Shown: in pieces, positions 1 through 14,600 of the stretch
Numbering within the stretch: position 1 is the first letter of the stretch
How the letters are laid out: the number at the start of each line of letters is the position of its first letter
From: Patiria miniata
Lineage: Eukaryota > Echinodermata > Asteroidea > Valvatida > Asterinidae
Assembly (NCBI RefSeq): GCF_015706575.1
Contig: NW_024037076.1
Coordinates: forward strand, 3,444,777 to 3,508,776
Reading direction: 5' to 3'
DNA: 64,000 bases
Translations under genes and position numbers: made by a program
The notes under the pieces: generated by a model
What the model was told of the DNA's origin: nothing
The model's input: only the letters and a program-made list of their open reading frames with translations
Databases searched by the model: none

Positions 1-1024
1 CTCGGGCAAAATATTCTTGCTTATGTCCCATTTTCTCCACAAGTATTGGGTCTACGGGATTCAAACTTGTTGGACGTTGTAGCCTGACTAACTAGCTTTC
101 CATACATGTCAAAACAATCAGGAATTTTTCATAACATGATACCGTCAAAACGAGATATAGGAAGTAAACAACACCACGGACTGAAGCCCGCTGACAGCCT
201 ACTCTATGGCAATATACGCACAGAAACAAACTCGGGCAAAATATTCTTGCTTATGTCCCATTTTCTCCACAAGTATTGGGTCTACGGGATTCAAACTTGT
301 TGGACGTTGTAGCCTGACTAACTAGCTTTCCATTCATGTCAAAAAAATCAGGAATTTTTCATAACAAGATACCGTCAAAACGAGATATAGGAAGTAAACA
401 ACACCACGGACTGAAGCCCGCTGACAGCCTACTCTATGGCAATATACGCACAGAAACAAACTCGGGCAAAATATTCTTGCTTATGTCCCATTTTCTCCAC
501 AAGTATTGGGTCTACGGGATTCAAACTTGTTGGACGTTGTAGCCTGACTAACTAGCTTTCCATTCATGTCAAAACAATCAGGAATTTTTCATAACATGAT
601 ACCGTCAAAACGAGATATAGGAAGTAAACAACACCACGGACTGAAGCCCGCTGACAGCCTACTCTATGGCAATATACGCACAGAAACAAACTCGGGCAAA
701 ATATTCTTGCTTATGTCCCATTTTCTCCACAAGTATTGGGTCTACGGGATTCAAACTTGTTGGACGTTGTAGCCTGACTAACTAGCTTTCCATACATGTC
801 AAAAAAATCAGGAATTTTTCATAACAAGATACCGTCAAAACGAGATATAGGAAGTAAACAACACCACGGACTGAAGCCCGCTGACAGCCTACTCTATGGC
901 AATATACGCACAGAAACAAACTCGGGCAAAATATTCTTGCTTATGTCCCATTTTCTCCACAAGTATTGGGTCTACGGATTCAAACTTGTTGGACGTTGTA
1001 GCCTGACTAACTAGCTTTCCATAC

Positions 1025-1248
1025 AAAAAAATCAGGAATTTTTCATAACATGATACCGTCAAAACGAGATATAGGAAGTAAACAACACCACGGACTGAAG
1101 CCCGCTGACAGCCTACTCTATGGCAATATACGCACAGAAACAAACTCGGGCAAAATATTCTTGCTTATGTCCCATTTTCTCCACAAGTATTGGGTCTACG
1201 GATTCAAACTTGTTGGACGTTGTAGCCTGACTAACTAGCTTTCCATAC
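1025..1248 (+). repeat. Short monomer with 5-bp junction deletion
   Basis: This copy is 224 bp long. The junction reads CATACAAAAAAATC, missing five bases (the ATGTC or an equivalent offset), and it also carries the GG form that removes one more base. The deletion removes the ATG that begins the open frame present in neighbouring copies, and nothing compensates for it. It is the only copy in the left block with this deletion that I found, so it looks like a single unspread event. Confidence 0.9.
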
Positions 1249-3776
1249 ATGTCAAAACAATCAGGAATTTTTCATAACATGATACCGTCAAAACGAGATA
1301 TAGGAAGTAAACAACACCACGGACTGAAGCCCGCTGACAGCCTACTCTATGGCAATATACGCACAGAAACAAACTCGGGCAAAATATTCTTGCTTATGTC
1401 CCATTTTCTCCACAAGTATTGGGTCTACGGGATTCAAACTTGTTGGACGTTGTAGCCTGACTAACTAGCTTTCCATACATGTCAAAAAAATCAGGAATTT
1501 TTCATAACAAGATACCGTCAAAACGAGATATAGGAAGTAAACAACACCACGGACTGAAGCCCGCTGACAGCCTACTCTATGGCAATATACGCACAGAAAC
1601 AAACTCGGGCAAAATATTCTTGCTTATGTCCCATTTTCTCCACAAGTATTGGGTCTACGGGATTCAAACTTGTTGGACGTTGTAGCCTGACTAACTAGCT
1701 TTCCATACATGTCAAAACAATCAGGAATTTTTCATAACAAGATACCGTCAAAACGAGATATAGGAAGTAAACAACACCACGGACTGAAGCCCGCTGACAG
1801 CCTACTCTATGGCAATATACGCACAGAAACAAACTCGGGCAAAATATTCTTGCTTATGTCCCATTTTCTCCACAAGTATTGGGTCTACGGGATTCAAACT
1901 TGTTGGACGTTGTAGCCTGACTAACTAGCTTTCCATACATGTCAAAACAATCAGGAATTTTTCATAACAAGATACCGTCAAAACGAGATATAGGAAGTAA
2001 ACAACACCACGGACTGAAGCCCGCTGACAGCCTACTCTATGGCAATATACGCACAGAAACAAACTCGGGCAAAATATTCTTGCTTATGTCCCATTTTCTC
2101 CACAAGTATTGGGTCTACGGGATTCAAACTTGTTGGACGTTGTAGCCTGACTAACTAGCTTTCCATACATGTCAAAACAATCAGGAATTTTTCATAACAT
2201 GATACCGTCAAAACGAGATATAGGAAGTAAACAACACCACGGACTGAAGCCCGCTGACAGCCTACTCTATGGCAATATACGCACAGAAACAAACTCGGGC
2301 AAAATATTCTTGCTTATGTCCCATTTTCTCCACAAGTATTGGGTCTACGGATTCAAACTTGTTGGACGTTGTAGCCTGACTAACTAGCTTTCCATACATG
2401 TCAAAAAAATCAGGAATTTTTCATAACATGATACCGTCAAAACGAGATATAGGAAGTAAACAACACCACGGACTGAAGCCCGCTGACAGCCTACTCTATG
2501 GCAATATACGCACAGAAACAAACTCGGGCAAAATATTCTTGCTTATGTCCCATTTTCTCCACAAGTATTGGGTCTACGGGATTCAAACTTGTTGGACGTT
2601 GTAGCCTGACTAACTAGCTTTCCATACATGTCAAAACAATCAGGAATTTTTCATAACATGATACCGTCAAAACGAGATATAGGAAGTAAACAACACCACG
2701 GACTGAAGCCCGCTGACAGCCTACTCTATGGCAATATACGCACAGAAACAAACTCGGGCAAAATATTCTTGCTTATGTCCCATTTTCTCCACAAGTATTG
2801 GGTCTACGGGATTCAAACTTGTTGGACGTTGTAGCCTGACTAACTAGCTTTCCATACATGTCAAAACAATCAGGAATTTTTCATAACATGATACCGTCAA
2901 AACGAGATATAGGAAGTAAACAACACCACGGACTGAAGCCCGCTGACAGCCTACTCTATGGCAATATACGCACAGAAACAAACTCGGGCAAAATATTCTT
3001 GCTTATGTCCCATTTTCTCCACAAGTATTGGGTCTACGGATTCAAACTTGTTGGACGTTGTAGCCTGACTAACTAGCTTTCCATACATGTCAAAACAATC
3101 AGGAATTTTTCATAACATGATACCGTCAAAACGAGATATAGGAAGTAAACAACACCACGGACTGAAGCCCGCTGACAGCCTACTCTATGGCAATATACGC
3201 ACAGAAACAAACTCGGGCAAAATATTCTTGCTTATGTCCCATTTTCTCCACAAGTATTGGGTCTACGGGATTCAAACTTGTTGGACGTTGTAGCCTGACT
3301 AACTAGCTTTCCATACATGTCAAAAAAATCAGGAATTTTTCATAACATGATACCGTCAAAACGAGATATAGGAAGTAAACAACACCACGGACTGAAGCCC
3401 GCTGACAGCCTACTCTATGGCAATATACGCACAGAAACAAACTCGGGCAAAATATTCTTGCTTATGTCCCATTTTCTCCACAAGTATTGGGTCTACGGGA
3501 TTCAAACTTGTTGGACGTTGTAGCCTGACTAACTAGCTTTCCATACATGTCAAAAAAATCAGGAATTTTTCATAACAAGATACCGTCAAAACGAGATATA
3601 GGAAGTAAACAACACCACGGACTGAAGCCCGCTGACAGCCTACTCTATGGCAATATACGCACAGAAACAAACTCGGGCAAAATATTCTTGCTTATGTCCC
3701 ATTTTCTCCACAAGTATTGGGTCTACGGGATTCAAACTTGTTGGACGTTGTAGCCTGACTAACTAGCTTTCCATAC

Positions 3777-5612
3777 ATGTCAAAACAATCAGGAATTTTT
3801 CATAACATGATACCGTCAAAACGAGATATAGGAAGTAAACAACACCACGGACTGAAGCCCGCTGACAGCCTACTCTATGGCAATATACGCACAGAAACAA
3901 ACTCGGGCAAAATATTCTTGCTTATGTCCCATTTTCTCCACAAGTATTGGGTCTACGGATTCAAACTTGTTGGACGTTGTAGCCTGACTAACTAGCTTTC
4001 CATACATGTCAAAACAATCAGGAATTTTTCATAACATGATACCGTCAAAACGAGATATAGGAAGTAAACAACACCACGGACTGAAGCCCGCTGACAGCCT
4101 ACTCTATGGCAATATACGCACAGAAACAAACTCGGGCAAAATATTCTTGCTTATGTCCCATTTTCTCCACAAGTATTGGGTCTACGGGATTCAAACTTGT
4201 TGGACGTTGTAGCCTGACTAACTAGCTTTCCATACATGTCAAAAAATCAGGAATTTTTCATAACATGATACCGTCAAAACGAGATATAGGAAGTAAACAA
4301 CACCACGGACTGAAGCCCGCTGACAGCCTACTCTATGGCAATATACGCACAGAAACAAACTCGGGCAAAATATTCTTGCTTATGTCCCATTTTCTCCACA
4401 AGTATTGGGTCTACGGGATTCAAACTTGTTGGACGTTGTAGCCTGACTAACTAGCTTTCCATACATGTCAAAACAATCAGGAATTTTTCATAACATGATA
4501 CCGTCAAAACGAGATATAGGAAGTAAACAACACCACGGACTGAAGCCCGCTGACAGCCTACTCTATGGCAATATACGCACAGAAACAAACTCGGGCAAAA
4601 TATTCTTGCTTATGTCCCATTTTCTCCACAAGTATTGGGTCTACGGGATTCAAACTTGTTGGACGTTGTAGCCTGACTAACTAGCTTTCCATACATGTCA
4701 AAACAATCAGGAATTTTTCATAACATGATACCGTCAAAACGAGATATAGGAAGTAAACAACACCACGGACTGAAGCCCGCTGACAGCCTACTCTATGGCA
4801 ATATACGCACAGAAACAAACTCGGGCAAAATATTCTTGCTTATGTCCCATTTTCTCCACAAGTATTGGGTCTACGGATTCAAACTTGTTGGACGTTGTAG
4901 CCTGACTAACTAGCTTTCCATACATGTCAAAACAATCAGGAATTTTTCATAACATGATACCGTCAAAACGAGATATAGGAAGTAAACAACACCACGGACT
5001 GAAGCCCGCTGACAGCCTACTCTATGGCAATATACGCACAGAAACAAACTCGGGCAAAATATTCTTGCTTATGTCCCATTTTCTCCACAAGTATTGGGTC
5101 TACGGGATTCAAACTTGTTGGACGTTGTAGCCTGACTAACTAGCTTTCCATACATGTCAAAAAATCAGGAATTTTTCATAACAAGATACCGTCAAAACGA
5201 GATATAGGAAGTAAACAACACCACGGACTGAAGCCCGCTGACAGCCTACTCTATGGCAATATACGCACAGAAACAAACTCGGGCAAAATATTCTTGCTTA
5301 TGTCCCATTTTCTCCACAAGTATTGGGTCTACGGGATTCAAACTTGTTGGACGTTGTAGCCTGACTAACTAGCTTTCCATACATGTCAAAACAATCAGGA
5401 ATTTTTCATAACATGATACCGTCAAAACGAGATATAGGAAGTAAACAACACCACGGACTGAAGCCCGCTGACAGCCTACTCTATGGCAATATACGCACAG
5501 AAACAAACTCGGGCAAAATATTCTTGCTTATGTCCCATTTTCTCCACAAGTATTGGGTCTACGGGATTCAAACTTGTTGGACGTTGTAGCCTGACTAACT
5601 AGCTTTCCATAC
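3777..5612 (+). repeat. Two tandem copies of a four-monomer (918 bp) higher-order unit
   Basis: Unit one is 3777-4694 and unit two 4695-5612, each 918 bp. In order, the four monomers are: a GG-form copy (3777, 4695), an ordinary copy (4006, 4924), a copy with one A missing from the A run after ATGTC (4236, 5154), and an ordinary copy (4465, 5383). The only difference I see between the units is AACATGAT versus AACAAGAT in the third monomer. The shared one-base indels in matching positions argue for duplication of a four-monomer block, as expected from unequal crossing-over, and not chance. Confidence 0.75.
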
Positions 5613-8600
5613 ATGTCAAAAAAATCAGGAATTTTTCATAACATGATACCGTCAAAACGAGATATAGGAAGTAAACAACACCACGGACTGAAGCCCGCTG
5701 ACAGCCTACTCTATGGCAATATACGCACAGAAACAAACTCGGGCAAAATATTCTTGCTTATGTCCCATTTTCTCCACAAGTATTGGGTCTACGGGATTCA
5801 AACTTGTTGGACGTTGTAGCCTGACTAACTAGCTTTCCATACATGTCAAAAAATCAGGAATTTTTCATAACATGATACCGTCAAAACGAGATATAGGAAG
5901 TAAACAACACCACGGACTGAAGCCCGCTGACAGCCTACTCTATGGCAATATACGCACAGAAACAAACTCGGGCAAAATATTCTTGCTTATGTCCCATTTT
6001 CTCCACAAGTATTGGGTCTACGGGATTCAAACTTGTTGGACGTTGTAGCCTGACTAACTAGCTTTCCATACATGTCAAAACAATCAGGAATTTTTCATAA
6101 CATGATACCGTCAAAACGAGATATAGGAAGTAAACAACACCACGGACTGAAGCCCGCTGACAGCCTACTCTATGGCAATATACGCACAGAAACAAACTCG
6201 GGCAAAATATTCTTGCTTATGTCCCATTTTCTCCACAAGTATTGGGTCTACGGGATTCAAACTTGTTGGACGTTGTAGCCTGACTAACTAGCTTTCCATA
6301 CATGTCAAAACAATCAGGAATTTTTCATAACATGATACCGTCAAAACGAGATATAGGAAGTAAACAACACCACGGACTGAAGCCCGCTGACAGCCTACTC
6401 TATGGCAATATACGCACAGAAACAAACTCGGGCAAAATATTCTTGCTTATGTCCCATTTTCTCCACAAGTATTGGGTCTACGGGATTCAAACTTGTTGGA
6501 CGTTGTAGCCTGACTAACTAGCTTTCCATACATGTCAAAACAATCAGGAATTTTTCATAACATGATACCGTCAAAACGAGATATAGGAAGTAAACAACAC
6601 CACGGACTGAAGCCCGCTGACAGCCTACTCTATGGCAATATACGCACAGAAACAAACTCGGGCAAAATATTCTTGCTTATGTCCCATTTTCTCCACAAGT
6701 ATTGGGTCTACGGGATTCAAACTTGTTGGACGTTGTAGCCTGACTAACTAGCTTTCCATACATGTCAAAAAAATCAGGAATTTTTCATAACATGATACCG
6801 TCAAAACGAGATATAGGAAGTAAACAACACCACGGACTGAAGCCCGCTGACAGCCTACTCTATGGCAATATACGCACAGAAACAAACTCGGGCAAAATAT
6901 TCTTGCTTATGTCCCATTTTCTCCACAAGTATTGGGTCTACGGGATTCAAACTTGTTGGACGTTGTAGCCTGACTAACTAGCTTTCCATACATGTCAAAA
7001 CAATCAGGAATTTTTCATAACATGATACCGTCAAAACGAGATATAGGAAGTAAACAACACCACGGACTGAAGCCCGCTGACAGCCTACTCTATGGCAATA
7101 TACGCACAGAAACAAACTCGGGCAAAATATTCTTGCTTATGTCCCATTTTCTCCACAAGTATTGGGTCTACGGGATTCAAACTTGTTGGACGTTGTAGCC
7201 TGACTAACTAGCTTTCCATACATGTCAAAACAATCAGGAATTTTTCATAACATGATACCGTCAAAACGAGATATAGGAAGTAAACAACACCACGGACTGA
7301 AGCCCGCTGACAGCCTACTCTATGGCAATATACGCACAGAAACAAACTCGGGCAAAATATTCTTGCTTATGTCCCATTTTCTCCACAAGTATTGGGTCTA
7401 CGGGATTCAAACTTGTTGGACGTTGTAGCCTGACTAACTAGCTTTCCATACATGTCAAAACAATCAGGAATTTTTCATAACATGATACCGTCAAAACGAG
7501 ATATAGGAAGTAAACAACACCACGGACTGAAGCCCGCTGACAGCCTACTCTATGGCAATATACGCACAGAAACAAACTCGGGCAAAATATTCTTGCTTAT
7601 GTCCCATTTTCTCCACAAGTATTGGGTCTACGGGATTCAAACTTGTTGGACGTTGTAGCCTGACTAACTAGCTTTCCATACATGTCAAAACAATCAGGAA
7701 TTTTTCATAACATGATACCGTCAAAACGAGATATAGGAAGTAAACAACACCACGGACTGAAGCCCGCTGACAGCCTACTCTATGGCAATATACGCACAGA
7801 AACAAACTCGGGCAAAATATTCTTGCTTATGTCCCATTTTCTCCACAAGTATTGGGTCTACGGGATTCAAACTTGTTGGACGTTGTAGCCTGACTAACTA
7901 GCTTTCCATACATGTCAAAACAATCAGGAATTTTTCATAACATGATACCGTCAAAACGAGATATAGGAAGTAAACAACACCACGGACTGAAGCCCGCTGA
8001 CAGCCTACTCTATGGCAATATACGCACAGAAACAAACTCGGGCAAAATATTCTTGCTTATGTCCCATTTTCTCCACAAGTATTGGGTCTACGGGATTCAA
8101 ACTTGTTGGACGTTGTAGCCTGACTAACTAGCTTTCCATACATGTCAAAACAATCAGGAATTTTTCATAACATGATACCGTCAAAACGAGATATAGGAAG
8201 TAAACAACACCACGGACTGAAGCCCGCTGACAGCCTACTCTATGGCAATATACGCACAGAAACAAACTCGGGCAAAATATTCTTGCTTATGTCCCATTTT
8301 CTCCACAAGTATTGGGTCTACGGGATTCAAACTTGTTGGACGTTGTAGCCTGACTAACTAGCTTTCCATACATGTCAAAACAATCAGGAATTTTTCATAA
8401 CATGATACCGTCAAAACGAGATATAGGAAGTAAACAACACCACGGACTGAAGCCCGCTGACAGCCTACTCTATGGCAATATACGCACAGAAACAAACTCG
8501 GGCAAAATATTCTTGCTTATGTCCCATTTTCTCCACAAGTATTGGGTCTACGGGATTCAAACTTGTTGGACGTTGTAGCCTGACTAACTAGCTTTCCATA

Positions 8601-11600
8601 CATGTCAAAACAATCAGGAATTTTTCATAACATGATACCGTCAAAACGAGATATAGGAAGTAAACAACACCACGGACTGAAGCCCGCTGACAGCCTACTC
8701 TATGGCAATATACGCACAGAAACAAACTCGGGCAAAATATTCTTGCTTATGTCCCATTTTCTCCACAAGTATTGGGTCTACGGATTCAAACTTGTTGGAC
8801 GTTGTAGCCTGACTAACTAGCTTTCCATACATGTCAAAACAATCAGGAATTTTTCATAACATGATACCGTCAAAACGAGATATAGGAAGTAAACAACACC
8901 ACGGACTGAAGCCCGCTGACAGCCTACTCTATGGCAATATACGCACAGAAACAAACTCGGGCAAAATATTCTTGCTTATGTCCCATTTTCTCCACAAGTA
9001 TTGGGTCTACGGGATTCAAACTTGTTGGACGTTGTAGCCTGACTAACTAGCTTTCCATACATGTCAAAACAATCAGGAATTTTTCATAACATGATACCGT
9101 CAAAACGAGATATAGGAAGTAAACAACACCACGGACTGAAGCCCGCTGACAGCCTACTCTATGGCAATATACGCACAGAAACAAACTCGGGCAAAATATT
9201 CTTGCTTATGTCCCATTTTCTCCACAAGTATTGGGTCTACGGGATTCAAACTTGTTGGACGTTGTAGCCTGACTAACTAGCTTTCCATACATGTCAAAAC
9301 AATCAGGAATTTTTCATAACATGATACCGTCAAAACGAGATATAGGAAGTAAACAACACCACGGACTGAAGCCCGCTGACAGCCTACTCTATGGCAATAT
9401 ACGCACAGAAACAAACTCGGGCAAAATATTCTTGCTTATGTCCCATTTTCTCCACAAGTATTGGGTCTACGGGATTCAAACTTGTTGGACGTTGTAGCCT
9501 GACTAACTAGCTTTCCATACATGTCAAAACAATCAGGAATTTTTCATAACATGATACCGTCAAAACGAGATATAGGAAGTAAACAACACCACGGACTGAA
9601 GCCCGCTGACAGCCTACTCTATGGCAATATACGCACAGAAACAAACTCGGGCAAAATATTCTTGCTTATGTCCCATTTTCTCCACAAGTATTGGGTCTAC
9701 GGGATTCAAACTTGTTGGACGTTGTAGCCTGACTAACTAGCTTTCCATACATGTCAAAACAATCAGGAATTTTTCATAACATGATACCGTCAAAACGAGA
9801 TATAGGAAGTAAACAACACCACGGACTGAAGCCCGCTGACAGCCTACTCTATGGCAATATACGCACAGAAACAAACTCGGGCAAAATATTCTTGCTTATG
9901 TCCCATTTTCTCCACAAGAATTGGGTCTACGGGATTCAAACTTGTTGGACGTTGTAGCCTGACTAACTAGCTTTCCATACATGTCAAAACAATCAGGAAT
10001 TTTTCATAACATGATACCGTCAAAACGAGATATAGGAAGTAAACAACACCACGGACTGAAGCCCGCTGACAGCCTACTCTATGGCAATATACGCACAGAA
10101 ACAAACTCGGGCAAAATATTCTTGCTTATGTCCCATTTTCTCCACAAGAATTGGGTCTACGGGATTCAAACTTGTTGGACGTTGTAGCCTGACTAACTAG
10201 CTTTCCATACATGTCAAAACAATCAGGAATTTTTCATAACATGATACCGTCAAAACGAGATATAGGAAGTAAACAACACCACGGACTGAAGCCCGCTGAC
10301 AGCCTACTCTATGGCAATATACGCACAGAAACAAACTCGGGCAAAATATTCTTGCTTATGTCCCATTTTCTCCACAAGTATTGGGTCTACGGGATTCAAA
10401 CTTGTTGGACGTTGTAGCCTGACTAACTAGCTTTCCATACATGTCAAAACAATCAGGAATTTTTCATAACATGATACCGTCAAAACGAGATATAGGAAGT
10501 AAACAACACCACGGACTGAAGCCCGCTGACAGCCTACTCTATGGCAATATACGCACAGAAACAAACTCGGGCAAAATATTCTTGCTTATGTCCCATTTTC
10601 TCCACAAGAATTGGGTCTACGGGATTCAAACTTGTTGGACGTTGTAGCCTGACTAACTAGCTTTCCATACATGTCAAAACAATCAGGAATTTTTCATAAC
10701 ATGATACCGTCAAAACGAGATATAGGAAGTAAACAACACCACGGACTGAAGCCCGCTGACAGCCTACTCTATGGCAATATACGCACAGAAACAAACTCGG
10801 GCAAAATATTCTTGCTTATGTCCCATTTTCTCCACAAGAATTGGGTCTACGGGATTCAAACTTGTTGGACGTTGTAGCCTGACTAACTAGCTTTCCATAC
10901 ATGTCAAAACAATCAGGAATTTTTCATAACATGATACCGTCAAAACGAGATATAGGAAGTAAACAACACCACGGACTGAAGCCCGCTGACAGCCTACTCT
11001 ATGGCAATATACGCACAGAAACAAACTCGGGCAAAATATTCTTGCTTATGTCCCATTTTCTCCACAAGAATTGGGTCTACGGGATTCAAACTTGTTGGAC
11101 GTTGTAGCCTGACTAACTAGCTTTCCATACATGTCAAAACAATCAGGAATTTTTCATAACATGATACCGTCAAAACGAGATATAGGAAGTAAACAACACC
11201 ACGGACTGAAGCCCGCTGACAGCCTACTCTATGGCAATATACGCACAGAAACAAACTCGGGCAAAATATTCTTGCTTATGTCCCATTTTCTCCACAAGTA
11301 TTGGGTCTACGGGATTCAAACTTGTTGGACGTTGTAGCCTGACTAACTAGCTTTCCATACATGTCAAAACAATCAGGAATTTTTCATAACATGATACCGT
11401 CAAAACGAGATATAGGAAGTAAACAACACCACGGACTGAAGCCCGCTGACAGCCTACTCTATGGCAATATACGCACAGAAACAAACTCGGGCAAAATATT
11501 CTTGCTTATGTCCCATTTTCTCCACAAGAATTGGGTCTACGGGATTCAAACTTGTTGGACGTTGTAGCCTGACTAACTAGCTTTCCATACATGTCAAAAC

Positions 11601-14600
11601 AATCAGGAATTTTTCATAACATGATACCGTCAAAACGAGATATAGGAAGTAAACAACACCACGGACTGAAGCCCGCTGACAGCCTACTCTATGGCAATAT
11701 ACGCACAGAAACAAACTCGGGCAAAATATTCTTGCTTATGTCCCATTTTCTCCACAAGAATTGGGTCTACGGGATTCAAACTTGTTGGACGTTGTAGCCT
11801 GACTAACTAGCTTTCCATACATGTCAAAACAATCAGGAATTTTTCATAACATGATACCGTCAAAACGAGATATAGGAAGTAAACAACACCACGGACTGAA
11901 GCCCGCTGACAGCCTACTCTATGGCAATATACGCACAGAAACAAACTCGGGCAAAATATTCTTGCTTATGTCCCATTTTCTCCACAAGAATTGGGTCTAC
12001 GGGATTCAAACTTGTTGGACGTTGTAGCCTGACTAACTAGCTTTCCATACATGTCAAAACAATCAGGAATTTTTCATAACATGATACCGTCAAAACGAGA
12101 TATAGGAAGTAAACAACACCACGGACTGAAGCCCGCTGACAGCCTACTCTATGGCAATATACGCACAGAAACAAACTCGGGCAAAATATTCTTGCTTATG
12201 TCCCATTTTCTCCACAAGAATTGGGTCTACGGGATTCAAACTTGTTGGACGTTGTAGCCTGACTAACTAGCTTTCCATACATGTCAAAACAATCAGGAAT
12301 TTTTCATAACATGATACCGTCAAAACGAGATATAGGAAGTAAACAACACCACGGACTGAAGCCCGCTGACAGCCTACTCTATGGCAATATACGCACAGAA
12401 ACAAACTCGGGCAAAATATTCTTGCTTATGTCCCATTTTCTCCACAAGAATTGGGTCTACGGGATTCAAACTTGTTGGACGTTGTAGCCTGACTAACTAG
12501 CTTTCCATACATGTCAAAACAATCAGGAATTTTTCATAACATGATACCGTCAAAACGAGATATAGGAAGTAAACAACACCACGGACTGAAGCCCGCTGAC
12601 AGCCTACTCTATGGCAATATACGCACAGAAACAAACTCGGGCAAAATATTCTTGCTTATGTCCCATTTTCTCCACAAGAATTGGGTCTACGGGATTCAAA
12701 CTTGTTGGACGTTGTAGCCTGACTAACTAGCTTTCCATACATGTCAAAACAATCAGGAATTTTTCATAACATGATACCGTCAAAACGAGATATAGGAAGT
12801 AAACAACACCACGGACTGAAGCCCGCTGACAGCCTACTCTATGGCAATATACGCACAGAAACAAACTCGGGCAAAATATTCTTGCTTATGTCCCATTTTC
12901 TCCACAAGAATTGGGTCTACGGGATTCAAACTTGTTGGACGTTGTAGCCTGACTAACTAGCTTTCCATACATGTCAAAACAATCAGGAATTTTTCATAAC
13001 ATGATACCGTCAAAACGAGATATAGGAAGTAAACAACACCACGGACTGAAGCCCGCTGACAGCCTACTCTATGGCAATATACGCACAGAAACAAACTCGG
13101 GCAAAATATTCTTGCTTATGTCCCATTTTCTCCACAAGAATTGGGTCTACGGGATTCAAACTTGTTGGACGTTGTAGCCTGACTAACTAGCTTTCCATAC
13201 ATGTCAAAACAATCAGGAATTTTTCATAACATGATACCGTCAAAACGAGATATAGGAAGTAAACAACACCACGGACTGAAGCCCGCTGACAGCCTACTCT
13301 ATGGCAATATACGCACAGAAACAAACTCGGGCAAAATATTCTTGCTTATGTCCCATTTTCTCCACAAGAATTGGGTCTACGGGATTCAAACTTGTTGGAC
13401 GTTGTAGCCTGACTAACTAGCTTTCCATACATGTCAAAACAATCAGGAATTTTTCATAACATGATACCGTCAAAACGAGATATAGGAAGTAAACAACACC
13501 ACGGACTGAAGCCCGCTGACAGCCTACTCTATGGCAATATACGCACAGAAACAAACTCGGGCAAAATATTCTTGCTTATGTCCCATTTTCTCCACAAGAA
13601 TTGGGTCTACGGGATTCAAACTTGTTGGACGTTGTAGCCTGACTAACTAGCTTTCCATACATGTCAAAACAATCAGGAATTTTTCATAACATGATACCGT
13701 CAAAACGAGATATAGGAAGTAAACAACACCACGGACTGAAGCCCGCTGACAGCCTACTCTATGGCAATATACGCACAGAAACAAACTCGGGCAAAATATT
13801 CTTGCTTATGTCCCATTTTCTCCACAAGAATTGGGTCTACGGGATTCAAACTTGTTGGACGTTGTAGCCTGACTAACTAGCTTTCCATACATGTCAAAAC
13901 AATCAGGAATTTTTCATAACATGATACCGTCAAAACGAGATATAGGAAGTAAACAACACCACGGACTGAAGCCCGCTGACAGCCTACTCTATGGCAATAT
14001 ACGCACAGAAACAAACTCGGGCAAAATATTCTTGCTTATGTCCCATTTTCTCCACAAGTATTGGGTCTACGGGATTCAAACTTGTTGGACGTTGTAGCCT
14101 GACTAACTAGCTTTCCATACATGTCAAAACAATCAGGAATTTTTCATAACATGATACCGTCAAAACGAGATATAGGAAGTAAACAACACCACGGACTGAA
14201 GCCCGCTGACAGCCTACTCTATGGCAATATACGCACAGAAACAAACTCGGGCAAAATATTCTTGCTTATGTCCCATTTTCTCCACAAGAATTGGGTCTAC
14301 GGGATTCAAACTTGTTGGACGTTGTAGCCTGACTAACTAGCTTTCCATACATGTCAAAACAATCAGGAATTTTTCATAACATGATACCGTCAAAACGAGA
14401 TATAGGAAGTAAACAACACCACGGACTGAAGCCCGCTGACAGCCTACTCTATGGCAATATACGCACAGAAACAAACTCGGGCAAAATATTCTTGCTTATG
14501 TCCCATTTTCTCCACAAGAATTGGGTCTACGGGATTCAAACTTGTTGGACGTTGTAGCCTGACTAACTAGCTTTCCATACATGTCAAAACAATCAGGAAT

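Larger units (their letters stand above)
1..9750 (+). repeat. Left subfamily block, T at position 170
   Basis: All monomers in this block read CAAGTATTGGG. From the left edge to about 6.9 kb, alleles are mixed: AAAAAAATC versus AAAACAATC near position 10, and AACAAGAT versus AACATGAT near position 31 (for example copies at 336, 796, 1479, 1709, 1939, 3547 and 5154 carry AAG). Two copies (336, 566) use the CATTCATG junction that is otherwise common only beyond the gap. The 229-bp form with GG occurs at 796, 1025, 2169, 2858, 3777, 4695 and 8602. From 6992 to 9750 the copies become uniform, so diversity declines towards the core. Confidence 0.9.

Noticed and set aside
889..1143. Minus-strand frame of 84 codons (also 43187-43447, 47548-47802, 55552-55803)
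   Set aside because: It crosses a monomer boundary and is open only where a length variant happens to align the frames. It is the antisense of the same satellite and has no independent support.
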